From: Acidobacteria bacterium UBA6911
GTDB taxonomy: Bacteria; Acidobacteriota; UBA6911
Length of the DNA: 26,354 nt
Assembly: GCA_002451015.1 (NCBI GenBank)
Contig: DKBB01000368.1
Location: 8,632 to 34,985 of the forward strand
Reading direction: 5' to 3'
This document shows positions 7,682-18,111 of this stretch, in pieces. A model generated the notes under the pieces. The model was given only the letters and a program-made list of their open reading frames with translations, ran no database searches and had not been told where the DNA came from. The translations under genes and the position numbers were made by a program. Numbering within the stretch: position 1 is the first letter of the stretch; the number at the start of each line of letters is the position of its first letter.

Positions 7682-8758
7682 TCACCGGCTGCTTTCATAG
7701 AAGGTGAGTGCGACACCGCCTTTCCCCATGCCCGGATTTGAACTCAGATACAAGCCCTTATCCAAATATGAATATTTACTGTCCACACGGACCTCAAACG
7801 TCGGCGCCAGTAACCCAAAGGAACCCCCGTTCCGCACAATGATCACTTCGCCTTCATCGGTCTGCCAGAGATAGCGCGCATCGATCGTCGGCGGGTTCGC
7901 CAGGTTCTGGTAATCGGCGCCGGCAGCCAGGACTTTCCCGGTAATCCTGCCGGTGAGTGTGCCGCCGGTGATCGGAATAATGTTCCTGTTAGTCTTCCCG
8001 GTGTCCCCCACCGATTGGCTCGCTCCCAGAGTGACATTTTCGCTGATCAACTGGTCGCCCTGTTTTTCTTCTGCCGAAGCCTTCCGATAATCCCACGGCT
8101 GATCCCGGACATCCGCCGGTTTTGTCACCCGTACCGAGTTCGAAGAATCCGGCGACACGGCAACACCTGAAACGTCGAAAACGCTGATCTTCATTGTCCC
8201 GGCCGCAAGGTCCACCACCCGTCTTCCGGCATACTTGCCGGTATTTAGCCAACTGTAACTGCTTGCGTTCGGCGCTTCAAAAACCGGCGCCATTCTTACA
8301 TCACTGCGATCCACGGCCGTGCCGGGACTTCGCATATAGATATATTTCCCGTCTTCCGTCCGGAGCACGAATATCTGCTCAATTTCCATGCCGCCGTTCG
8401 AAAAACTCAACTGAAAGTCCAGACCTCCCGGCATTACCGAACCATGTATCTTCTCGCCCGTTATCGTTCCACCCTGAATCACATATACGTTCCTCTGGCC
8501 GTAGGGTGTCGGTCCTACGTCGTAGACCTGATCCAGCTTCAGATTGGCTGTGAACACAGGTGTGCCCTTTTCCGGTACCGGAATGCCCTCCGCCATCCCG
8601 CACGGCCACGACTTGTGTGGAACCAGAATCTTTTCTGCCCCCGTATACTCTGTTTTGTCCTGTGTGATTCCCGCAAGCGGGAGCGCCAGGCAAATCATAG
8701 CAGCGCCTGCAGCCACCAGCATCGAGATTGCCGAAATCTTCCAGCTTCTGCGTTTCAT
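7682..8758 (-). CDS. Exported protein with two tandem DUF3237 domains
   Basis: The 358-aa product has an N-terminal signal peptide or anchor (residues about 7-32) and two similar halves. Half one (about 60-190) has GGTITGEKIHGSVMPGGLDFQ; half two (about 240-355) has GGTLTGRITGKVLAAGADYQ. Each is followed by a D/E-x-x-Y-x-x-x-T-x-x-G-x block and a Phe-Glu-x-x-x-x-x-Tyr-x-x-L/W ending. This matches DUF3237 (PF11578), a small beta-barrel family of unknown function, usually one domain per protein. The gene starts 32 nt after the tannase-like gene stop on the same strand, so the two are likely co-transcribed. An accessory or aromatic-binding role with the esterases is conceivable only from context. 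Confidence 0.8.
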   Translation of the reverse strand: MKRRSWKISAISMLVAAGAAMICLALPLAGITQDKTEYTGAEKILVPHKSWPCGMAEGIPVPEKGTPVFTANLKLDQVYDVGPTPYGQRNVYVIQGGTITGEKIHGSVMPGGLDFQLSFSNGGMEIEQIFVLRTEDGKYIYMRSPGTAVDRSDVRMAPVFEAPNASSYSWLNTGKYAGRRVVDLAAGTMKISVFDVSGVAVSPDSSNSVRVTKPADVRDQPWDYRKASAEEKQGDQLISENVTLGASQSVGDTGKTNRNIIPITGGTLTGRITGKVLAAGADYQNLANPPTIDARYLWQTDEGEVIIVRNGGSFGLLAPTFEVRVDSKYSYLDKGLYLSSNPGMGKGGVALTFYESSR

Positions 8759-8790
8759 GTCATTACCTCAGCTTTATGATTAAGGTTATT

Positions 8791-10563
8791 TTACGGCGCC
8801 ATACATTTATAGGAAGCCGCTGCATCGGTTGGACCGCCGACATATTTCGGGTATGTCGGATAGGAGCACATCGGCAGGCTCCGATCCCCCGCAGTTACGG
8901 TCACGGCCATCGGCGGCGGCGTATTCTTTTCAACCCAATCGACAAGAAGGTCGAATCGGCTGAAAGCATTGGGAATTGGTGCGGTCGGTATGGATTTCCC
9001 TTCGCCGTCCACGGAATAGTTCGTTCCGCTTAAACCATGGCCAGTCTGGGGAAGCACGAAAAAGCGGGTGAAAGAATCGACTTTTTCCCGCCCCATTTTC
9101 TCGATGACCGACTGATAATAGTCGAGTTGTGCGCCGGGAGATGCCAGGGTGTCATTGGTCCCGACGGCAACGATCATCTTCCCTCCGCGCTTCTGGAATG
9201 CAGCCAGATCCGGGTCGGTAGAATCGAGCCACTCAGAGATCTCCTTCCTCCTTGTGTCGAATTTACCCCCTTCCACATAATCGAGAGGGTTGGCGCTCAA
9301 ATCCTGCATCAGAAATCCGGTTACTCCCAGTACCCCGAGATGGCTGTGCATGCGCGCATTTTCGGGAGCGCCTTCCTGGCCTATAAAGCGGTTAGGGACT
9401 ATCAGGCCGCTGCCGGAAGGATCTGTGTTCGGCACCCACATGCCGAAGGACTTCACGTCATTCGCTAGAGGAGTAGCGAACGGATATCGACTGTAGACGA
9501 ACTCGAGGGTGGAAATCTGGCCATCGGCTAGGCAGGCATCTGCACTTGTGTCGTCCGGATTCGGATCGATATTGTTCGGGCATCGCCTGGCGCTCCATGG
9601 GTCTCTATTCGACTCGCCCTGCTTAACGTCGAATATGGCCCTGCACGCCATGTAATTGTTGATGATACCGTCCACAAGCCCGTCCAGACTATCGCACTGG
9701 CGCATAAACTCGCCCCGGATTGCATTCACCTTGGTTGGGGATACGTAGTTGGCCAGGGGCTTTTCCTGGATTCGAATCAGCTCGGGAGCAAGCATCAGCG
9801 AGGAGAAATTTACTATCGGAACATTGGCGGCCACACCGTCATAGTCCTCAGGATATCGTTGCGCTACGGTGAGCGCTTCCCGGCCGCCCATGGACGAGCC
9901 GAAGAAGTAGTTGAACCGGGGCTTCTCCCCATAGATTCTCACGACCAGGACCATCGCCGCATCGTGCGTTTTCTTCAGCTGCATATAGCCGAGGTTCTTT
10001 ATCGCCTCGTCGTTCAGAGCCCAATCATCGCCTGTGGCAGCAGGTGGCGTACCGCCCGGACCTTTCGGCTTACTACGGTCGAATCCACCGAAACTCATCT
10101 GGTGCCCGGAATCGCTGCCATAGGTGGCATATCCAAGCTGAACAAGCGAAGGTCCCGGCCCCATATCCGCCCCACCCCGCAGATTCGGAATCATGCCGTT
10201 CATGCCTCCGCCTCCGAGTTGAGTAGCTCGGCGGCTCCAGGATGCCGGCAATACAACCTGGAAATTGATCGGCCTTGCATTGGCTTCTTTAGAGACGGGA
10301 GCCATGGATCCATTCACGCTGCAATAACCCGGATTCGATCCGGAAGCACCGGTCCATGCAGGAGCATTCAACGTCACCTCGGAAACCGGCTCTCCGATGG
10401 CCGATGCCGGTATCGTGGAACCGATCTTTTCGACTGTACAATCGGCTTCCGTTATCCCCTTGTTCTCCAACAGTGCCCCGGATGCTTCGGATTTCGTCTG
10501 GGCATTTGCCGCCGTTGCCGCCATCGCGACGACACATATCAGAATGCAACCATATCGCAGCAT
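8791..10563 (-). CDS. Tannase/feruloyl esterase family hydrolase
   Basis: The 590-aa protein fits the tannase/feruloyl esterase family (PF07519), which hydrolyses gallate or ferulate esters. It has a signal peptide (about 1-22, ending ANAQ) and the family's N-terminal landmarks LGGGGMNG and GYATYGSDSGH. The nucleophile is Ser224 in FFGSSMGGRE, the acid is Asp in GTNDTLASP, and the His is His509 in QTGHGLSG. A long lid includes a calcium-loop-like CDSLDGLVDGII. Characterised fungal members have a CS-D-HC motif with a disulfide joining the residues beside Ser and His; here these are Ser223 and Gly510, so that disulfide is absent. ATG 10563 is preceded by GGGAGG at 7 nt. It is the middle gene of a minus-strand set, 83 nt after the CE1-type gene. 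Confidence 0.88.
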   Translation of the reverse strand: MLRYGCILICVVAMAATAANAQTKSEASGALLENKGITEADCTVEKIGSTIPASAIGEPVSEVTLNAPAWTGASGSNPGYCSVNGSMAPVSKEANARPINFQVVLPASWSRRATQLGGGGMNGMIPNLRGGADMGPGPSLVQLGYATYGSDSGHQMSFGGFDRSKPKGPGGTPPAATGDDWALNDEAIKNLGYMQLKKTHDAAMVLVVRIYGEKPRFNYFFGSSMGGREALTVAQRYPEDYDGVAANVPIVNFSSLMLAPELIRIQEKPLANYVSPTKVNAIRGEFMRQCDSLDGLVDGIINNYMACRAIFDVKQGESNRDPWSARRCPNNIDPNPDDTSADACLADGQISTLEFVYSRYPFATPLANDVKSFGMWVPNTDPSGSGLIVPNRFIGQEGAPENARMHSHLGVLGVTGFLMQDLSANPLDYVEGGKFDTRRKEISEWLDSTDPDLAAFQKRGGKMIVAVGTNDTLASPGAQLDYYQSVIEKMGREKVDSFTRFFVLPQTGHGLSGTNYSVDGEGKSIPTAPIPNAFSRFDLLVDWVEKNTPPPMAVTVTAGDRSLPMCSYPTYPKYVGGPTDAAASYKCMAP

Positions 10564-10646
10564 GGTCATTCCCTCCCGTTTAATCATTGGTGGAAAGGGC
10601 GGCGTTCGATAAAGAATGCCGCCCCTCGAATATCCTTGAATACGAC

Positions 10647-12116
<1,470 letters not shown>

Positions 12117-12160
12117 CTATTGCAGATATTACGAATCTCCCGGCTTTGATGTATCATGAA

Positions 12161-12200
12161 ATTATACACTTGTATAAACCGCGAATGATGGTTTTATAAT
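12161..12200. promoter_or_regulatory. Divergent promoter with perfect TetR-type inverted repeat
   Basis: TTATACA (12162-12168) and TGTATAA (12171-12177) form a perfect 7-bp inverted repeat with a 2-nt spacer, a size typical of TetR operators. The minus-strand -10 box TATAAT (12166-12161) of the CE1 operon overlaps it. On the plus strand a TATAAT at 12195-12200 could serve tetR, with TTGTAT (12170-12175, spacer 19) as a weak -35 inside the repeat. Binding would thus cover both promoters. Confidence 0.65.
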
Positions 12201-12294
12201 ACGAACCAGAGCGGCCTTCAAGCGATAATTTGCAGGACTCGCCGTAATGGGATAAGGGTGAACTATTTTTAATAATAGCGGTGGATTATTTGTT

Positions 12295-14222
<1,928 letters not shown>

Positions 14223-14247
14223 TATCGATTTCATTCGCATTGAAATC

Positions 14248-14273
14248 CGTGAATTAAAGTTCACGCTGTTTTT
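14248..14273 (+). terminator. Weak intergenic hairpin with T-run
   Basis: CGTGAA (14248-14253) and TTCACG (14260-14265) form a 6-bp stem with a 6-nt loop, followed by CTGTTTTT. It lies between the CE1-type and CE15-type genes. It may partly terminate transcription and lower expression of the second gene; the stem is short and not GC-rich. Confidence 0.35.
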
Positions 14274-14290
14274 ACAGAAGGAGATAACGC

Positions 14291-15769
14291 ATGAAAAGCA
14301 AACTGGCATGGACACTCGTTGCCTGCGCCATACTCGGCGCTGTCGCGATATGTATCGCGCAAACCCAAACCGGTCCCAAAGCACCTGCGGATCCTAAACG
14401 CGGTGGAGCCGAGCGCGGCGGTTTTGCAGGTTTCGGCGGGCGCAACGAACCCCCCGCCCCCTGGATCGAGGAAGGGTACAACGACCATCAGAACATGATG
14501 GACCAGTTGGGTATCAAGGCGCTGCGGCCCGGCAAGAGCGGCAGTAATCAGACCGGTCCGGGTTTCGAAGAGGCTACCGCAAATGAATGGATGCCGACAA
14601 TGCCCGACGCACTTACCATGAAAGACGGGACAAAGGTCACCACACCGCAGCAGTGGAGCGGGCGACGGGCCGAAATCCTCGAAGACTTCGAGCGTGAGGT
14701 CTATGGTCGTATCCCGGCCAAAGTGCCCAAAGTCACATGGGAGGTCACCAATACCACCGAAGAGGAAATCGAGGGTGTCCCGACAATCGCAAGGACACTG
14801 GTCGGTCATGTGGACAACAGCGGATTCCCCGACATCACCGTCGATATCCAGGCCAGCTTCACCGTCCCGGCCAACACACCGGGACCCGTTCCACTCTTTC
14901 TTCAGTTCGGCGGAGGCTTCGGCGGTTTCGGCGGCCGCATGGGGGGCGGCGTTTCCCAACAGGCGTTGAGTCACGGGTGGGGCTTCGGCTCCATAAATCC
15001 AAACAGCATCCAGGCGGACCGCGGCGGCAATGCCTTGCGCCAGGGAATCATCGGCCTGGCCAATAAGGGCAAGCCTCGCACGCCTGAAGATTGGGGAGCC
15101 CTCCGTGCCTGGGGATGGGGCGTCGGTCAATTGATCGACTATTTTGAAGCCAATCCCGATGTAAAAGTCGATCCTAAAAAAGTGTCCATTGAAGGGGTGT
15201 CGCGCTACGGCAAGGCCGCCCTGGTCACGCAGGCATTTGACCCGCGCGTCGCCGCTGCACTGGTTGCCTCTTCCGGAGAGGGCGGCGCCAAACTCCATCG
15301 CCATGATTTCGGTGAAGCCGTCGAAAATCTTACGGGCAGCGGTGAGTACCACTGGATGGGCGGCAACTTCATGAAATACGGTGCCTCGGATATCCACGGC
15401 AAATCCATGGACGCCTCCGACATTCCGGTCGACTCCCATGAACTCATCGCCCTGTGCGCCCCGCGTCCCTGCTTCATAAGCTACGGCGTGGAGCCGGGCG
15501 ATCCCAAATGGGTGGATGCCGCCGGAAGTTACCGAGCCGGCATCCTGGCTTCCAAAGTCTATCAGGTTCTGGGCAAAAAGGGATACGACGGCGGCATCTC
15601 GGACTGGATTCACGCCCCGCTGCCGCCGGTAGGTACGCTGGTCGGGGGCGAACTGGCCTTCCGCCAGCACGAAGGCGGGCACACGTCGGGCCCGAATATC
15701 CCGATCTTTTTTGAATGGATCGGTCAATATATAAAATCTCCTGCCGCTGCAGACGCATCCGTTCAGTAA
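14291..15769 (+). CDS. CE15-type glucuronoyl esterase-like protein
   Basis: The 492-aa protein has a signal peptide (about 1-23) and a Gly/Arg-rich linker (about 35-55). The catalytic domain has CE15 hallmarks: nucleophile Ser304 in GVSRYGKAAL (family form G-C-S-R-x-G-K), acid Glu330 in SSGEGG, and His464 in HEGGHTSG. The oxyanion Arg is Arg305. CAPRPCFISYG before the His is also typical. CE15 enzymes cut the ester between glucuronic acid on xylan and lignin alcohols. The usual Cys before the nucleophile is Val here. A Gly-rich stretch GGGFGGFGGRMGGG sits near residue 210. GAAGGAG lies 7 nt upstream of the start. It closes the TetR-led set and acts outside the cytoplasm. Confidence 0.88.
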   Translation: MKSKLAWTLVACAILGAVAICIAQTQTGPKAPADPKRGGAERGGFAGFGGRNEPPAPWIEEGYNDHQNMMDQLGIKALRPGKSGSNQTGPGFEEATANEWMPTMPDALTMKDGTKVTTPQQWSGRRAEILEDFEREVYGRIPAKVPKVTWEVTNTTEEEIEGVPTIARTLVGHVDNSGFPDITVDIQASFTVPANTPGPVPLFLQFGGGFGGFGGRMGGGVSQQALSHGWGFGSINPNSIQADRGGNALRQGIIGLANKGKPRTPEDWGALRAWGWGVGQLIDYFEANPDVKVDPKKVSIEGVSRYGKAALVTQAFDPRVAAALVASSGEGGAKLHRHDFGEAVENLTGSGEYHWMGGNFMKYGASDIHGKSMDASDIPVDSHELIALCAPRPCFISYGVEPGDPKWVDAAGSYRAGILASKVYQVLGKKGYDGGISDWIHAPLPPVGTLVGGELAFRQHEGGHTSGPNIPIFFEWIGQYIKSPAAADASVQ

Positions 15770-15823
15770 ACGGCAGGTTGAAACTACGAAAGGGGAATTT
15801 GAAAGGCAAAAGGCCTTATTATT

Positions 15824-15973
15824 TTTTCTTTCGCCCGCACGGGTAATCCCAGCCGGCCCGGGTTGACCTGGGAGCCGTTCGACCCAGCACGGTGTCAGCC
15901 GATGGTGTTCGACAACAACTGTCGTATGGTTGAAGATCCGGAAGGCGAAGTGCGCAGGATTCTGCTGACCTGA
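15824..15973 (+). pseudogene. C-terminal remnant of a carboxylesterase type B gene
   Basis: A short open stretch ending at TGA 15971-15973 reads FARTGNPSRPGL, then TWEPFD, then MVFDNNCRMVEDPEGEVRR. The order F-A-R-T-G-x-P-N/S ... W-x-x-Y/F-D ... M-V-F-D ... D-P-x-x-x-x-R is the classic C-terminal end of type B carboxylesterases (PF00135). Nothing of the catalytic part remains; an in-frame stop at 15800-15802 and a low-complexity stretch precede it. It looks like the scar of a deleted esterase gene beside the CE15 gene. Confidence 0.6.
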
Positions 15974-15987
15974 CAGCGAAAACTACA

Positions 15988-16036
15988 CGCCACGAATTCC
16001 ACGAATCCGGATCGTGAAATTCGTGGCGTTGTTTTT
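15988..16036. terminator. Strong bidirectional terminator hairpin
   Basis: The arms 15988-16004 and 16012-16028 form a 17-bp stem with one mismatch and a 7-nt loop (ATCCGGA). On the plus strand the hairpin is followed by TTGTTTTTAG; on the minus strand by GTGTAGTTTTC. It lies 6 nt beyond the stop of the selenoprotein gene (16035) and after the carboxylesterase remnant, so it can end transcripts from both sides. Confidence 0.8.
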
Positions 16037-17750
16037 AGTATTTCTCGTAATTCGGCTTGATATTCCTGTATTTTGCCACCAGCTTGTCCCAGTTTTTCGG
16101 CAACTCGACCTTCCTGGTGACAAAAGAGTTCTCGAAAAATCCGGGGCCCGCGCTTCTCAGCAAGGCTATGAACGAGCCAGGCCCGCCGGCAACCAGGATC
16201 ATGAGGCTGCTGTCGAGATCCGGTCTCTGAGGACCCTTGGCGCTTGGAAGACCCGTAGTACTGCCGGGGGAGGCATGCTCCGCCAAATAATCCCTGATTT
16301 TCTGCTTCGTCCATCCTTCATTCGATAGAACCTTGGCCCATGAAGGAATCAGAATGATGCTGGACATGGTGCCGGTAACCATTCCCGAAAGAGTATCCAG
16401 AATCCCTTTTGCGTCTGTCCCGCCCGGAACCGTCTGAATGAAAGTGTTGGGGAAGAAAATGGTGACGGTGTTGTCTTCCTTCCGGAACCCGCGCTCAACG
16501 CTCAGGGGCTCCCAGGGGCTTTCCTCTTCATACTCCCCGATCACGAGGCTGTATTTGCCCGGGTTTCCGATAACCCCCATATCCTCGATAGCCTTTCTTG
16601 CTCCGCCGATATTCTTGACGATCAATCCGACGGCCCGGCCGATTGCGGCATTCGCAATATCTCCCGGACTCAACGCACCTGAGCTGCAGTTGATGTCGAT
16701 GTCGTTTCTAATCGGACCATTGATGGCAAGGAAAGGCGCCCACGATCCGGTGCTCACCTCAAACGTATCAAATCGGGTTTTAGGATCGTCTAAAGCCTGT
16801 ACTGTAGCGATTAAAACCGGCATGTGAGTGGGGAGCGCACCGGCCATGACTGCGTTGACCGCAATCTTCTCGATGGTTGCCTTCCCTTTTCTCGGGATGA
16901 TTTTTGCCACGATACGATCGGGAGGCAGATCGGTTCCGGTCAACATCTCCGCAACCGCTTCCTCGGTCGGGGGAATAATGGGCAGGCCGTCCGTCCATCC
17001 CTTCCTGTAGTAGAACTGGTTTACCTCTTGAATGTTGCCTTTGAATGCGATTCTTGCAGTCTTGCCTGTTTGCTGCTTCGGGGATTTCTCTTCGGGAGTC
17101 AGCGGCTTGGTTAAACCATCAATCATATCTTTCATGGCCGCCTCTATGCCCACTTCAATTTCTGACTTGACGGTGGATTCGCAGGCCACGGATTCCCCAA
17201 CGATTCTGATTCCGGGCATTCCCCTGCTCGATGCCGCGGATTGAGCATCGGCAACAAAACCATAATTAGCCAGTAACACGACCGGCTTGCCAAAGTCCTC
17301 GAGTACTATTCCGTTATAGACGAGGTACTTTGTGCAGGACCCTCAATCACCGACAACGGCAATGGCAGCGTCAAGACCCTTCGCCCAAGCCGTAAATGCC
17401 TCTTTGTTCTCGGTCTCGATCTCATTGACATTCGCCCCGTAGGAGCGGTACATGATTATCTCGACGTCGGGGTACATGGCCACCAATCTCCGTTGGATCG
17501 ATTCCGCGATCGGCAGGGCCGCCCGTTTGGGATTGACGAATAATCCAATCTTTTTTCCCGCGAGACTATCAATTCTCGGAGAAATTCCCCGGAGCGGGAT
17601 CGGATCAACATCCGCCCAGGGGCTGAGAACTTCAAATTGAGTGGCTTGCGCCTTGGCTTCGGAACTCGCAGCCCCTTGAGCCCGGGACGAACCCTGGACT
17701 GCCAGGAAGGCGAGAATCCCGATAGAAAGCGCCGTTAAAAATCTACACAT
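16035..17750 (-). CDS. UGSC-family selenoprotein 1 (in-frame UGA read as selenocysteine)
   Basis: The frame is one 571-aa reading unit interrupted only by TGA at 17345-17343, codon 136. Upstream it ends AAIAVVGD; downstream it continues G-S-C-T-K-Y without shift into the long C-terminal part. This gives the U-G-S-C-T motif that names the UGSC (seleno)protein family, whose other members have Cys in place of Sec. A signal peptide (about 1-25) precedes the UGSC domain (about 60-210, beta strand GKKIGLFVNP). The C-terminal domain (about 225-540) has DGLPIIPPTEEAV, EKIAVNAVMAGA and SPWEPLSVERGF, shared with the sister gene. Start 17750 has GAAGGAG about 7 nt upstream. U-x-x-C suggests a selenenyl-sulfide redox centre outside the cytoplasm. 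The reaction is unknown. A caller ignoring recoding would report two broken genes. Confidence 0.88.
17292..17345 (-). promoter_or_regulatory. UGA selenocysteine codon and candidate SECIS hairpin 1
   Basis: The UGA is at 17345-17343. Starting 12 nt after it, AAAGU-(A)-CCUCG pairs with CGAGG-ACUUU, and inside this CUAU pairs with AUAG around the loop AACGGA (17315-17310). The loop begins 28 nt after the UGA and contains GG. Bacterial SECIS elements are hairpins in the coding region close behind the UGA with G in the apical loop, so position and form fit. The pairing was found by eye, not by folding. Confidence 0.6.
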
Positions 17751-18111
17751 AGTTGACTCCTTCTCCTTCCATAATGGTCTGGTCTTTTCTCGTTATAGAA
17801 ACAAAACACATGAAATGCACAAAACCGCAGGTCGTCGGCACCCGTTAGATTCCTGGACATCCGAATACGGGATACTTTATGCCGCAGATGGCAGGGTCAG
17901 TTTAGCATTGGTTGTCTGTTTCCTTGAAAGTGTTTTTTAAGGCAACCGGTTTAGCAACAGGTTTAGAAAGCATAGCTGCCTTTACTTTCTAATGTCATTT
18001 CCATTTTACCGGTAGTTTTAACGACGGAAGATATCTTATCGCCGTCGATCTTGGCCGTAGGTAATTATACAACCCCCTACACGGCTTCTGGCGACGGCAC
18101 TCATTCCTTTT
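17751..18111. other. Intergenic region between the two selenoprotein genes
   Basis: This 361-base stretch has no intact gene. On the minus strand 18064-17966 encodes a short coding-like tail (separate entry). The ribosome-binding GGAAGGAGAAGGAG for selenoprotein 1 lies at its left end. No clear terminator or promoter is visible, so the two selenoprotein genes could share a transcript despite the gap. Confidence 0.5.
17963..18064 (-). pseudogene. Possible remnant of a beta-domain coding sequence
   Basis: About 33 codons between stops read LPTAKIDGDKISSVVKTTGK followed by MEMTLESKGSYAF and stop. The pattern x-K-I-x-G-D-x-I-S ... G-x-x-x-x ... K-G resembles [10 protein letters not shown] and what follows it in the C-terminal domain of the esterase at 10647-12062. 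No start codon or ribosome site is present. It may be the leftover end of a gene carrying that beta domain, deleted between the two selenoprotein genes. The match is short and could be chance. Confidence 0.3.

Noticed and set aside
14261..15727. Long antisense open frame (488 aa) opposite the CE15-type gene
   Set aside because: The plus strand carries the full CE15 catalytic motifs; the antisense frame is a by-product of high GC codon use.
17343..17345. In-frame stop as frameshift, sequencing error or pseudogene
   Set aside because: The same TGA-Gly-Ser-Cys-Thr context occurs independently in the neighbouring gene at 19411, and both downstream frames stay open and conserved.
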